Source of the DNA: JAVBSC01 sp031547305
Lineage (GTDB): Bacteria > Desulfobacterota > Desulfovibrionia > Desulfovibrionales > Desulfovibrionaceae
Reading direction: 5' to 3'
Length of the DNA stretch: 64,000 bases
NCBI GenBank assembly: GCA_031547305.1
Contig: JAVBSC010000016.1
Span: forward strand, 1 to 64,000
Below are positions 7,737-16,179 of the stretch, one piece after another; position 1 is the stretch's first letter; each line of letters opens with the position of its first letter. The position numbers and the translations under genes are program-made. The notes beneath the pieces are model-generated. The model worked only from the letters and a program-made list of their open reading frames with translations. It made no database searches and was not told the DNA's origin.

Positions 7737-8726
7737 TCATCCTTCCTTGATGTCCTCGCTTATGCGCATCCCGAAATGCCGCCCTGCCGAGTCCGGGCGG
7801 CAGAGCACGGCATCGCCTTCCTTGAGTTCGACCACGCTGACGGACGCGCCGCCGGGCCGCACCAGGCGGATGGTTTCCGCGTTCTGCAAAAAAACCGCGC
7901 CTTCCAGGCCGTTTTCCGTTCTTGCCCGGACAAGCAGCATGGGCCGCCGTTCCACTTTTACCCGGCCAATCGCGGCCAGGGTCAGCCGGCCTTCGCTGTC
8001 CGCCATGAGCGCCTCATCCCCTGCCTTCAATTCCACCAGATAGCTGGTCCGGTCACCGGGCATCAGCGCGTAGGCGTGCACCGCCCCGGCGTTGACGCGA
8101 AAAGGCCTGGAGGCCACGTATTCGTTGGATTCGCACTCCGCCTGCACCAGAAAGGTGAAGGCCGCGGAGTTGCCCACCAGCATGCCCTGGCCTGGCCGGA
8201 GCAGGGACGTGGTGTCCACGCAGACCCGGTGCCCCAGGCCAGCGGGGCGGACTTCCGTAATCAGGGCGACGCGTAAGTCCAGACGTCCGGGGCTGTATTT
8301 GGCCAGCTCCACAATGCCCGGCAGTTGATCCAGGGCGCGCCGGTCCATAAGCAGGCCGTCCGCGCCGCGCTCAAGAATGCCAAGGGCCAGCCCGGCTTCC
8401 GCCAGGCCGGCAGCTTCCAGAATAAGCATGGCGCCGTTTTTTTTACCAGGCAGGGCCAGCAGATTTTCCACGGGAATGACTTCCCAGCCGCGCCGCAAAA
8501 TCACCTGTTCCCCGTTTTCCAGGCTTTGCGCGGCCACAAGCTCGTCGGACTTGGAGCGTAGGGTCAGTTCCCTGAACGCGCCCGGACCGAAAACTTCTCC
8601 CCGGGCCAGGGAGGCGGCAAAGGCTATTTTGTCTTCCGGCACGATCAGGGCGTCCACCCCGGCCTCCAGAGCCAGGGCCACGTGGGCTTTGTTAAACGGC
8701 AGACTTTGGAAAAACAATTTCAGCAT
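7737..8726 (-). CDS. 3-dehydroquinate synthase II (archaeal-type, AroB')
   Basis: The 329-residue protein belongs to the non-homologous DHQ synthase found in archaea and Desulfovibrio-type bacteria. It makes 3-dehydroquinate from 2-amino-3,7-dideoxy-D-threo-hept-6-ulosonate, replacing classical AroB. Recognisable parts are LALEAGVDALIVPEDK, RGADGLLMD, GHRVCVDTTSLLRPGQGMLVGN and the C-terminal EGDAVLCRPDSAGRHFGM. The partner aldolase is not in the window. I prefer the ATG at 8726, with a weak GGA 7 nt upstream, over a TTG four codons earlier. It forms an operon with pheA. A good promoter candidate lies about 140 bp upstream, with a possible 30-codon frame between. Confidence 0.93.
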   Translation of the reverse strand: MLKLFFQSLPFNKAHVALALEAGVDALIVPEDKIAFAASLARGEVFGPGAFRELTLRSKSDELVAAQSLENGEQVILRRGWEVIPVENLLALPGKKNGAMLILEAAGLAEAGLALGILERGADGLLMDRRALDQLPGIVELAKYSPGRLDLRVALITEVRPAGLGHRVCVDTTSLLRPGQGMLVGNSAAFTFLVQAECESNEYVASRPFRVNAGAVHAYALMPGDRTSYLVELKAGDEALMADSEGRLTLAAIGRVKVERRPMLLVRARTENGLEGAVFLQNAETIRLVRPGGASVSVVELKEGDAVLCRPDSAGRHFGMRISEDIKEG

Positions 8727-8762
8727 GGCAATATCCAAAAAATATTTATTATAATCCCGCCG

Positions 8763-8855
8763 TCATTTCATCGCCACCGTCTTAAGCATGGCGCAACTGA
8801 CCGCGACGCAAAGCAGAGAGCCCAGAAGATAAGCAACAGCAAGGCTGATTTGCAT
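8763..8855 (-). CDS. Possible 30-residue single-span membrane peptide
   Basis: An ATG-TGA frame upstream of the DHQ synthase II gene encodes a peptide with one hydrophobic stretch of about 18 residues (ISLAVAYLLGSLLCVAVSC) and a short basic tail. It lies just downstream of a well-formed promoter (8865-8892), but its ribosome-binding site is poor, and with that promoter its leader would be very short. It could be a real small membrane protein, or chance in a leader region. Confidence 0.28.
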   Translation of the reverse strand: MQISLAVAYLLGSLLCVAVSCAMLKTVAMK

Positions 8856-8864
8856 GTCCGGCAC

Positions 8865-8892
8865 ATTATAATCGGGCTCTTCAACATTGCAA
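8865..8892 (-). promoter_or_regulatory. Sigma-70 promoter candidate for DHQ synthase II-pheA
   Basis: On the minus strand, TTGCAA (8892-8887) and a perfect TATAAT (8870-8865) are separated by 16 bp. The same combination with the same spacing occurs at 52700-52727. It points towards the aroB'-pheA operon. Confidence 0.45.
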
Positions 8893-8910
8893 GGCGACAT
8901 GCCGGACCGT

Positions 8911-9852
8911 TTATTTTTTGGTTTTTTTCATGGCCCGCCAGGTGCGCAGGGAGTCAAAGACATACAGAAGCACGGCTGTCCAGATCAGCCCAAAAGTCAA
9001 CGCGTGGCCGGACGTGAAGGGTTCCTGGAAAAAACACAGGGCTATAATGAAGGAAAGCGTGGGCACAATGTAGTGCAGGATTCCCAGGGTGACCAGGCTG
9101 GTATGCCGGATGCCGTAAGCGTAAAGGGTCATGGGCACGGAAGTTATGAACCCCGCCCCCATGTAGAGGAAAAAGTAGCATGCCGCGTCCCGCTGCATGG
9201 CGCTTTGCCCGGTTTGCCAAAACCAGACGGCGATAAGCGTTGTGGGGAGCAGAACAATGATATTTTCCACCACCAGGCCCGGCAGAGATTCCACCCGCAC
9301 GATTTTGCGCAGGCAAGCATACAGGGAGGAGGTGGCGGCCATGCCCACGGCCAGCCAGGGGAAGCGCCCCAAGGTCAGCACCTGGCTGAGCACGGCGACG
9401 ATGGCCAGGAATATGCCGAACCATTGCAGTGGTCTGGGCTGGTCCTTGAAGATCAGCACCCCCGCCAGAATGCTGAACAGCGGTCCGAGGAAGTTGCCCA
9501 GGCTCATTTCCAGCACTTGCCCGGAATGGATGCTCCAGATGAACATGGACCAGTTCGTGGTCAGGCTCAGGGCTGAAAAGCAGAGTATGGCCAGATTGCG
9601 GCCGGCCAGGGCGGCGCGCAGTTCATTCAGGCGTCCGGTCAGGCAGAGAATGGGCAGGGACAGAACAAGGGACCAGATGCAGCGGTAGGCTATCACTTCA
9701 ATCAGCGGCGCGTGGCGCAGCAAGTGCCAGTACAGCGGCACAACGCCCCACCAGGTAAAGCAGCCCACAACGGCAAAATATCCGATGGAGCTTTCCTTTT
9801 TTCCGGCCGGCCCGGCGGGAGGCATATGTAAGATGATGTTTTTTGCCGCCAT
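8911..9852 (-). CDS. rarD: RarD-type EamA-family permease, copy 1
   Basis: The 313-residue integral membrane protein has about ten hydrophobic segments. It carries the RarD signatures FTWWGVVPLYWHLLRHAP, EVIAYRCIWSL, TNWSMFIWSI and SLGNFLGPLFSIL. RarD proteins belong to the drug/metabolite transporter superfamily; the substrate is not established. It lies 38 bp downstream of a second RarD gene in the same orientation, to which it is similar throughout (FPWLAVGMAAT/FPWLAVGLAAT, FFQEPFTSGH/FVFNEPFTRGH). The pair therefore looks like a tandem duplication that has diverged. The start at 9852 has only a weak ribosome-binding site. Confidence 0.9.
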   Translation of the reverse strand: MAAKNIILHMPPAGPAGKKESSIGYFAVVGCFTWWGVVPLYWHLLRHAPLIEVIAYRCIWSLVLSLPILCLTGRLNELRAALAGRNLAILCFSALSLTTNWSMFIWSIHSGQVLEMSLGNFLGPLFSILAGVLIFKDQPRPLQWFGIFLAIVAVLSQVLTLGRFPWLAVGMAATSSLYACLRKIVRVESLPGLVVENIIVLLPTTLIAVWFWQTGQSAMQRDAACYFFLYMGAGFITSVPMTLYAYGIRHTSLVTLGILHYIVPTLSFIIALCFFQEPFTSGHALTFGLIWTAVLLYVFDSLRTWRAMKKTKK

Positions 9853-9890
9853 TATGTGTGCTTCAGCTTAAAAAATTCGATTTCTGGCGT

Positions 9891-10853
9891 TTATTGCGCC
9901 TGCTGCGCGGGGGCCGTACCGGAGGATGTTTTTAAGGCTCGCAGGGAGTCGGCGGTGTACACGGCTATGGCCGCCCAGATCAAAGCAAAAGTGACGCCGT
10001 GCCCCCTGGTGAACGGTTCATTAAAAACAAAGATCGCCAGGATGAAGTTGCCGGTGGGCACAAGGTAACTCAGAAGCCCCAGAGTAATCAGGCTGATATG
10101 GCGCACCCCGTAAGCGTAAAGGGCAAAGGGGCCGGAAGTCAGCGCGCCCGCGCCCATGAGCAGCGGCAGGTAATACAGCGTTTCATCGCCGCGCAGAATA
10201 CTTTGTCCGGTGTGCAGAAACCAGCCCGCAACAGCCAGGGCGGGCAAAAACAACACGATGTTTTCCACCAGCAATCCCGGCAGGGCTTCCACGCGCACCA
10301 GCTTGCGCAGGCAGCCGTAACAGGAAAAAGTCGCGGCCAGCCCCACGGCCAGCCAGGGGAATTTGCCCAGGCTCAACACCTGCACGGCCACGCCCACGCC
10401 CGCGATAGCCACAGCCAGCCATTGCAGGGGCCGGGGCTTGTCCCGGAACACCATTACCCCCAGCAGAACGTTGAACAGCGGCAGAATGAAATTGCCCAGG
10501 CTTATTTCCAGCGCGTGCCCGGCAGCCACCCCGCCGACGAAGATCCCCCAGTTGACTGTGAGGATGCCCGCCGAACAGCACAGCAAGGCCAGACTGCGGC
10601 CGGACATGGCCGCGCGCACTTCTTCCATCCGGCCGGACAGCCAGAGAACCGGCAGAACCAGGACAAAGGACCAGACGCAACGGTGAGCGATCACCTCGGC
10701 CAGGGGGGCCTGCCGCAAGGCGTACCAATAGAGCGGCACAATGCCCCACCAGACGAAACAGAGCGCGGCGGCGACAGCGCCCCGCCTGGAGTCGCCGTTC
10801 CGCCCGGATTCTTTTGTCGGGGATTGATGCGGTAATCCAGCCCGTTCAGCCAT
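9891..10853 (-). CDS. rarD: RarD-type EamA-family permease, copy 2
   Basis: The 320-residue membrane protein is a paralogue of the next gene downstream. It has the same motifs (FVWWGIVPLYWYALRQAP, EVIAHRCVWSF, SLGNFILPLFNVLLG) and about ten transmembrane segments. I chose the ATG at 10853, which has AAAGGAA 8 nt upstream; a TTG at 10904 would add 17 residues that do not resemble the family. The N-terminal 30 residues are hydrophilic and basic and lie before the first membrane span. It is likely the first gene of a two-gene transcription unit. Transport substrate is unknown. Confidence 0.9.
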   Translation of the reverse strand: MAERAGLPHQSPTKESGRNGDSRRGAVAAALCFVWWGIVPLYWYALRQAPLAEVIAHRCVWSFVLVLPVLWLSGRMEEVRAAMSGRSLALLCCSAGILTVNWGIFVGGVAAGHALEISLGNFILPLFNVLLGVMVFRDKPRPLQWLAVAIAGVGVAVQVLSLGKFPWLAVGLAATFSCYGCLRKLVRVEALPGLLVENIVLFLPALAVAGWFLHTGQSILRGDETLYYLPLLMGAGALTSGPFALYAYGVRHISLITLGLLSYLVPTGNFILAIFVFNEPFTRGHGVTFALIWAAIAVYTADSLRALKTSSGTAPAQQAQ

Positions 10854-10926
10854 GGCGCGCGTTCCTTTCGCCGGGAAGTATACCCCTAACGATGAAAACG
10901 ACAAGGGCTGATAAACGCGGGTTCGC

Positions 10927-11787
10927 TTAAACAGGCAAATTTTTAGCGCGCCGGTCAGCTTTAAGTTTGTCCAGAATAGAGCTGGGAACGCGCAAAAAGC
11001 CGTGCCCCTGCCCGAGCTTTATGGCCGGCTTGCCGGCTCCGTGGTAGTCTGATCCGCCGGACAGCAGCAACCCGTGCCGGGCGGCCAGGTCTTCGGCCGT
11101 TTTGGTCTCTTCCGGCCCGTGCTCGCTGTGGTAGGCTTCCACGGCGCACAGCCCAAGGCCTTTAAGGCGCGCGGCCAATACGTCAAGCCAGGGCAGGGGG
11201 GCTTTTATGAGCATGGGATGGGCCAGAACCACGCTTGCGCCTTCCGCCGTGAACAGTTCCATGCCTTCTTCCGGGTTCAGCACGGAGCGGGGCACATAGG
11301 CCGGAGCGCCAGCCCCCAGGTAACGGATGAAGGCGTCTTTATAGGAACTTACGTAGCCCTTGCGCAGCAAAAAATTGGCCAGATGCGGCCGGCCCACGGA
11401 AGGACCGCCGGCAAAATCCCGCAATTCTTCATAATCCAAGTCCACACCCAGGTTTTTCAGCCGCCCGAGTATGGCCTGATTGCGCGCGTGCCGCTTTTGC
11501 CGCACCGTCTCCAGGGCGGCCATGAGGCGCTTCGGCCGCTCCGGCAGCCAAAGGCCCAGCAGGTGGACTTCGCCGTACTCGGAACGCACGGCCAGCTCGC
11601 ACCCCCGGATCACCTCCACGCCAAGCTCCAGCCCGGCTGTGAAAGCCTCGTCAAGGCCGGCCACGGTATCGTGGTCCGTAAGCGCCAGGGCGTCCAGGGA
11701 CAGCCGGGCCGCCAGAGCCACAAGCGCGGCAGGGGAATCGCCGCCGTCCGATTTGTTGCTGTGCGTGTGCAAATCCACAAAGCCCAT
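10927..11787 (-). CDS. PHP-domain phosphoesterase (TrpH/YciV, RNase AM-like)
   Basis: The 286-residue protein is a metal-dependent PHP phosphoesterase. The four family motifs are present: DLHTHSNKSDGG near the N-terminus, LALTDHDTVAG, RGCELAVRSEYGEVHLLG, and the C-terminal SGGSDYHG. Characterised members remove 3',5'-nucleotide phosphates or trim RNA 5' ends. I chose the ATG at 11787 because GGGGA lies 6 nt upstream and the product then starts directly at the first metal motif; an earlier start would add residues with no family support. It faces a divergent Trm112-like gene, with only 78 bp between the start codons. Confidence 0.9.
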   Translation of the reverse strand: MGFVDLHTHSNKSDGGDSPAALVALAARLSLDALALTDHDTVAGLDEAFTAGLELGVEVIRGCELAVRSEYGEVHLLGLWLPERPKRLMAALETVRQKRHARNQAILGRLKNLGVDLDYEELRDFAGGPSVGRPHLANFLLRKGYVSSYKDAFIRYLGAGAPAYVPRSVLNPEEGMELFTAEGASVVLAHPMLIKAPLPWLDVLAARLKGLGLCAVEAYHSEHGPEETKTAEDLAARHGLLLSGGSDYHGAGKPAIKLGQGHGFLRVPSSILDKLKADRRAKNLPV

Positions 11788-11865
11788 GTCTATCCCCGGT
11801 CGATCTTGTAAAGCGCCGCAAGCTGAGATAATTTGTGCCAAACTTTATCTTAAACGGAGCGGATT

Positions 11866-12081
11866 GTGAACCTGGACAAGGAACTGCTGGAAATTCTGGC
11901 CTGCCCGGCCTGCAAGGGCGACTTGAAGCCGCTGGCCGACGCGGCCGGGCAGGAGGAAGGGCTGGCCTGCCCAAAATGCGCCGTGGTGTACCCCATCAGC
12001 CGGGGCATTCCCATCATGATCAAAGAAGAAGGCATCCCTGAGCCGGACTGGCGCAACGGCAAGCGGTACAAAGAAAAATAG
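11866..12081 (+). CDS. Trm112-like zinc-ribbon protein (UPF0434 family)
   Basis: The 71-residue protein has two CxxC pairs (LACPACKGDL and LACPKCAVVYP) that form a zinc ribbon, followed by the conserved ISRGIPIMI segment of the Trm112/UPF0434 family. Eukaryotic Trm112 activates methyltransferases; the bacterial role is not settled. The start is GTG, supported by GGAG upstream. The last residues (DWRNGKRYKEK) are basic. It is a single gene between a divergent PHP gene and a convergent hypothetical gene. Confidence 0.85.
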   Translation: MNLDKELLEILACPACKGDLKPLADAAGQEEGLACPKCAVVYPISRGIPIMIKEEGIPEPDWRNGKRYKEK

Positions 12082-12085
12082 CCGC

Positions 12086-12661
12086 CTAAAGCAGCATTCT
12101 TTTTCCGTCCCGCATAGCGTAAGCCGCCTCATGCACCAGGCGGAAGGCGGCAAGGGCCTTTGGCGAGGCCTGGGCCGGGGGAGTGCCTTCCTCCGCCCAG
12201 GTAAAGAGCTGCCCAACATCAATGCTCAGGCTGTTCCAGAAGCCGGAAAAAAGGCTCACGGAAGAATGGCTGAAATTGCTGAAGAAAATCCTGTCATCCG
12301 CTAAGATCATGGGCGTAAGCGGAATCAGGCGGGTTTCGTAAATGCTTATTTGCCCCGGGTGCCGGGCGGCCAGGCGCACTATGGCGTCGCGCGAGGCGGA
12401 CAGTTCGTGCTCAATCCCGCCGGGCTCCAGGCCCGGCCTGACGTGGCGCAAAAAGAAGTCCAGCCAGCCCTTGGCCGGCTGTTCCGGCAAAGTGATGATC
12501 TGAAAATTGCGAAAAGCCGGGGCTTCCAAAGCGTTGTCCAGGGCCGCGGCCAGGCCGGGCAGGGCGAAAAAATCGTTGTACAGGCCCAGGTGCAGAATAA
12601 TGCGTCGCCTGGCGCCGGACAGGGCCTCCGGTAAAGCGGCGGTGTGCAGGCCTACATGCAT
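12086..12661 (-). CDS. Conserved-looking hypothetical protein, 191 residues
   Basis: I do not recognise the family. The protein is soluble, with a mix of helical and strand-like segments and several aromatic-rich patches (GLYNDFFALPG, FFSNFSHSSVSLFSGFWNSL, FTWAEEG). The DDRIFFSNFSHSSV portion faintly recalls phospholipase-D-like active-site strands, but there is no clear HxK motif, so I do not assign that. The ATG at 12661 is chosen because AAGGGGG lies just upstream; the frame stays open for another 70 codons without family support. Its stop lies 4 bp from that of the convergent Trm112-like gene. Confidence 0.6.
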   Translation of the reverse strand: MHVGLHTAALPEALSGARRRIILHLGLYNDFFALPGLAAALDNALEAPAFRNFQIITLPEQPAKGWLDFFLRHVRPGLEPGGIEHELSASRDAIVRLAARHPGQISIYETRLIPLTPMILADDRIFFSNFSHSSVSLFSGFWNSLSIDVGQLFTWAEEGTPPAQASPKALAAFRLVHEAAYAMRDGKRMLL

Positions 12662-12939
12662 TATGCCCCCTTGTGCGGGGTTTATAGCTTTATCGGCCAG
12701 GCAAGACAAGAGAATAAAACTGGAGGCCGCGTGAGGCGGTAATAAACCCATCTTGCTTTGCGAAGTAAATACATCACGCCTCGCGTTACCAAGCCTGGCT
12801 GGTCTTTTTAAAGATGCCTTGAACGTGACAGACTTTTGGTGGACAATCACGCGCAAAATAGTATAGCTCATACAATAACGTGTTTATACAAAAACCCCGC
12901 TGTTGGCGGCGTGCAACTTTTTCCGCGCAGGAGTCGAAC

Positions 12940-13614
12940 ATGGCGAAAAAACTTGGAGCTGAATTTTTTGGGACGTTCTGGCTGGTCTTTGGAGGCTGCG
13001 GAGCGGCTGTGCTGGCCGGCGGGCAGATTGGCTGGCACGGGGTGGCCCTGGCCTTTGGCCTTACGGTTTTAACCATGGCCTATGCGGTTGGGCATATTTC
13101 CGGCTGCCACCTGAACCCGGCCGTGACCGTTGGCCTGACCGCGGCCGGCCGTTTCAGCGCCGGAGAAGTCATACCCTACGTCCTGGCCCAGTGCGCCGGG
13201 GCGATCTGCGCGGCGGCGGTGCTGTATGTGATCGCCACAGGCGCGCCCGGAGCGGAAATAGGCGGATTCGCGGCCAACGGCTACGGTGAGCATTCGCCGG
13301 GCAAATACTCCATGGCCTCGGCCTTTATCGCGGAATTCGTACTCACCTTCGCTTTTTTGCTGGTGATTCTGGGCTCCACCGATAAACGCGCCCCGGCCGG
13401 CTTTGCCCCCATAGCCATCGGCCTTTGCCTGACTCTGATCCATTTGATCGGCATTCCCGTTACCAACACTTCGGTCAACCCGGCCCGCAGTTTGAGCCAG
13501 GCCGTATTCGTACAGGGCTGGGCCCTGGAACAGCTCTGGCTCTTTATTGTCGCCCCCATTGCCGGCGCGGTCTGCGCCGCCTTTGTTTACCGGGTTATCG
13601 GACCAAAAGAATAA
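12940..13614 (+). CDS. aqpZ: Aquaporin Z-type water channel
   Basis: The 224-residue inner-membrane channel belongs to the MIP family. It has the two half-helix NPA motifs, HLNPAVT and SVNPARS, in the expected first and second repeats. It also has the AqpZ-like N-terminus KKLGAEFFGTFWLVFGGCGAAVL and the loop-E sequence preceding NPARS. The selectivity filter looks like a water channel: His follows in LIHLIGIPVTN, and the glycerol-facilitator Asp insertions are absent. The ATG at 12940 follows AGGAG. It is monocistronic, and a 376-bp gap with a dispersed repeat follows. Confidence 0.95.
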   Translation: MAKKLGAEFFGTFWLVFGGCGAAVLAGGQIGWHGVALAFGLTVLTMAYAVGHISGCHLNPAVTVGLTAAGRFSAGEVIPYVLAQCAGAICAAAVLYVIATGAPGAEIGGFAANGYGEHSPGKYSMASAFIAEFVLTFAFLLVILGSTDKRAPAGFAPIAIGLCLTLIHLIGIPVTNTSVNPARSLSQAVFVQGWALEQLWLFIVAPIAGAVCAAFVYRVIGPKE

Positions 13615-13990
13615 GACACACAACCATGAATAGGTGGCTTTGCCGATAAAATGCCCGCCGCTCCGGCGCTTCACGGCGGCGATGAATGCCGCCCGCGCCT
13701 CTGTGGCGGGCTGTCGCCAAAGAAAACTTTGCCAACAGCCTCGAACGGCTTTTTTGCCGGAGCGCTGCAAAGGTGCGCTCTCTCGCAAAAGAGCCGTTCT
13801 TTTTATCTTTGCGCCGGCCATCCGCTTGCCGCCAACGTGACCAGCGAACCCCGCCCGGACGCCGCACGCACCGTGGCAAAACCATCACCGCCGCTCAAGG
13901 ACTTGACTTTTCAGGCCAACTCCAGTAACGCTCCCTCTCTTAACACTATAACAGGCAATCCCGCGTTCGCGGTGGCGCCGGGCAGGAACC
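13615..13990. other. Intergenic region with family A repeat, upstream of ffh
   Basis: No coding frame here looks real. The left part contains repeat family A (13659-13699) and further GC-rich imperfect palindromes. The right part, closer to ffh, has a TTGACT box at about 13903 but no convincing -10 partner, so I cannot fix the ffh promoter. Confidence 0.5.
13659..13699 (+). repeat. Dispersed intergenic repeat, family A, copy 2
   Basis: The core is GGCGCTTCACGGCGGC, a 7-nt spacer, then GCCGCC and GCGCC, an imperfect palindrome. It matches the inverted segment at 47739-47775 at roughly six of every seven positions, and more loosely 3315-3356. Confidence 0.5.
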
Positions 13991-15484
13991 ATGTTTGACA
14001 GCCTTTCGGATCGGTTGAACGGAGTATTCCGCAAATTAAGCGGCCGGGCGCAACTGGACGAGAAAAACATCCAGGACGGCCTGCGCGAAGTGCGCCTGGC
14101 TCTTCTGGAGGCGGATGTCAACTTTCGCGTGGTCAAGGATTTTACCGATCGGGTGCGCGAACGCTGCCTGGGGCAGGATGTTTCCAAAGCTCTTACCCCA
14201 ACCCAGCAGTTGGTCCAGGTGGTGCACGACGAACTGACCGCGCTTTTGGGCGGCAGCGCCGCCGGCCTGGATTTGGCCGGCCCCGGCCCGCACGTGGTCA
14301 TGGTGGTGGGCCTGCAGGGCTCTGGCAAAACGACTTCCACGGCCAAAATAGCCAACTGGCTGCGCAATTCCGGCCGCAAGCCCTATCTTGTGCCGGCGGA
14401 CGTTTACCGCCCGGCGGCCATTGATCAACTGGCCACGCTTGCCCGGCAGTTGGGCATGCCGTTCTATCCTTCGGAAACCTCCATGAATCCTGTGGAGATA
14501 GCGGCCGGAGCAAAGACCGCCGCCGGTTTGGCCGGTTGCGACGTGATCCTGCTGGACACAGCCGGCCGCCTGCATGTGGACGAAGCCCTCATGCAGGAGC
14601 TGGTGGCCATAAAGGCCAGAACCGCGCCCAAAGAAATTCTGTTCGTGGCCGACGCCATGACCGGCCAGGACGCCGTGACCGTGGCCGAAGCCTTTAACAA
14701 CGCCCTGGACATAAGCGGAGTGGTGCTGACCAAGATGGACGGCGACGCCAGAGGCGGCGCGGCTCTGTCCATCAAGTCCGTCACCGGCAAGAGCGTCAAG
14801 TTTGTGGGCGTGGGCGAAAAAATTTCCGAACTGGAGGTTTTTCACCCCGACCGAGTGGCCGGCCGCATTCTGGGCATGGGCGACATGCTCACCCTTATTG
14901 AAAAGGCCCAGGCCGGCATAGACCAGCGCGACGCCGAGGAAATGGCCCGCAAGTTTCAGAAGGCGGAATTTGACTTTGAAGACTTCCGCACCCAGATGCG
15001 GCGGCTTAAAACGCTCGGCTCCATGGACAGCCTGCTCAAGCTGATCCCCGGCTTGGGCGGCTTGCGCCAGAAGCTCGGGGACATGGCCCCGGCGGAAAAG
15101 GAAATGGGCAAAGCGGAAGCCATAATCAATTCCATGACCCCCAAAGAGCGGCATAACCCAAAAATTATAAATCCCAGCCGCAAAAACCGCATCGCCCTTG
15201 GCAGCGGGGTCAGCGTGGCCCAGGTGAACCAGCTTTTGAAGCAATTTGAAGGCATGCGGGATATGATGAAGAAAATGGGCGGCGGCAAGGCGCCCGGTAA
15301 AAGCGGGCTGCCCCGCATGCCCAGAATTCCCGGCCTGGGGGGGCTTGGCGGCCTGGGGGGATTGGGTGGACTGGGCGCGCCGGCCTTGCCGGAAGGCGCG
15401 GATCAGCCGCAGGGACTTTCAAAAAATGCCTTGAAAAAGAAGAAACAAATGCGTAAAGCCCAACGCAACAAGAAAAAGCGATAG
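13991..15484 (+). CDS. ffh: Signal recognition particle protein Ffh (SRP54)
   Basis: The 497-residue GTPase delivers nascent membrane proteins to the FtsY receptor together with 4.5S RNA. The N domain covers about residues 1-90. The G domain has G1 GLQGSGKTTSTAKIA, DTAGRLHVDE, TKMDGDARGGA and GVGEKISELEVF. The M domain is Met-rich (QMRRLKTLGSMDSLLKLIPG, MTPKERHNPKIINPSRKNRIA). The C-terminus carries a glycine-rich repeat of LGG units and then a very basic tail (KKKKQMRKAQRNKKKR). It begins the cluster ffh-rpsP-khpA-rimM, although a terminator-like hairpin separates it from rpsP. Confidence 0.98.
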   Translation: MFDSLSDRLNGVFRKLSGRAQLDEKNIQDGLREVRLALLEADVNFRVVKDFTDRVRERCLGQDVSKALTPTQQLVQVVHDELTALLGGSAAGLDLAGPGPHVVMVVGLQGSGKTTSTAKIANWLRNSGRKPYLVPADVYRPAAIDQLATLARQLGMPFYPSETSMNPVEIAAGAKTAAGLAGCDVILLDTAGRLHVDEALMQELVAIKARTAPKEILFVADAMTGQDAVTVAEAFNNALDISGVVLTKMDGDARGGAALSIKSVTGKSVKFVGVGEKISELEVFHPDRVAGRILGMGDMLTLIEKAQAGIDQRDAEEMARKFQKAEFDFEDFRTQMRRLKTLGSMDSLLKLIPGLGGLRQKLGDMAPAEKEMGKAEAIINSMTPKERHNPKIINPSRKNRIALGSGVSVAQVNQLLKQFEGMRDMMKKMGGGKAPGKSGLPRMPRIPGLGGLGGLGGLGGLGAPALPEGADQPQGLSKNALKKKKQMRKAQRNKKKR

Positions 15485-15516
15485 AAGATCCGGCAATTAT
15501 TTTTTACATGATCCGG

Positions 15517-15554
15517 AAAGCGCAAATAAAAATTATCAGCCTTGCGCTTTTTTT
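15517..15554 (+). terminator. Rho-independent terminator after ffh
   Basis: AAAGCGCAA (15517-15525) pairs with TTGCGCTTT (15542-15550), followed by a run of T. It lies between ffh and rpsP, so rpsP probably has its own promoter or depends on readthrough. Confidence 0.6.
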
Positions 15555-15590
15555 CGGACAGAGTATATTACCATTACAGGGAGAATACTA

Positions 15591-15833
15591 ATGGCCGTCA
15601 AATTGAGATTAACCCGCACCGGCAGCAAAAAACGCCCCTTTTACCGTATTGTTGCCATTAACAGCAGCACGCGCCGCGACGGGCGTCCCTTGGAGTTCTT
15701 AGGATACTACAATCCCATGGTTAATCCGGTCGATTTTAAAATCGACGCGGAAAAAGCCAAAAAATGGATGGACCTGGGGGCCGAGCCTTCAGATACCGTC
15801 CGCACCCTGCTCAAGCAACAAAGCGGCAAATAA
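15591..15833 (+). CDS. rpsP: 30S ribosomal protein S16
   Basis: The 80-residue protein has the S16 signature along its whole length: AVKLRLTRTGSKKRPFYRIVAI near the N-terminus, then RRDGRPLEFLGYYNP and the C-terminal GAEPSDTVRTLLKQ. The start is preceded by CAGGGAG. It stands at the head of the rpsP-khpA-rimM unit. In most bacteria trmD and rplS follow rimM, but here they do not. Confidence 0.98.
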   Translation: MAVKLRLTRTGSKKRPFYRIVAINSSTRRDGRPLEFLGYYNPMVNPVDFKIDAEKAKKWMDLGAEPSDTVRTLLKQQSGK

Positions 15834-15933
15834 GGATTACGGGCCTGAACAGCCCTGATTCCGCCGGCAAAAGCGGGGAAAGCCATTAGACGTCGCTGCG
15901 CGCGGACTGTGCAAAACTCATGCGAGGTTTCCC

Positions 15934-16167
15934 ATGCTCAAAGGATTAGTGGAATACGTGGCCAAAGCTCTTGTGGATAAGCCTGAAGACGTGCAAGTCA
16001 CCGAGGTTGAAGGCGAACAGACCACAGTTCTGGAACTGCGTGTGGCCAAGGAAGATCTCGGCAAGGTAATCGGCAAACAGGGCCGCACCGCCCGAGCTAT
16101 CCGTACCATTCTGGGCGCGGCGGGCAACAAAATCAAAAAGCGTTGCGTGCTGGAGATTTTGGAATAG
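15934..16167 (+). CDS. khpA: KH-domain RNA-binding protein KhpA
   Basis: The 77-residue protein is a minimal KH domain. The GKQG loop of the RNA-binding motif appears in LGKVIGKQGRTARAIRTIL. The N-terminus LKGLVEYVAKALVDKPEDVQV is typical of the YlqC/KhpA family that lies between rpsP and rimM in many genomes. It is likely a small RNA chaperone. It lies 100 bp after rpsP and 12 bp before rimM. Confidence 0.95.
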   Translation: MLKGLVEYVAKALVDKPEDVQVTEVEGEQTTVLELRVAKEDLGKVIGKQGRTARAIRTILGAAGNKIKKRCVLEILE

Positions 16168-16179
16168 CCGGCCGGCCTT

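Noticed and set aside
12086..12661. Phospholipase-D-like assignment for the 191-residue protein
   Set aside because: The DDRIFFSNFSHSS segment is suggestive, but the HxK catalytic motif is missing.
14036..15244. 402-codon open frame antisense to ffh
   Set aside because: It is a shadow of ffh in high-GC DNA with Gly/His/Gln-rich nonsense composition.
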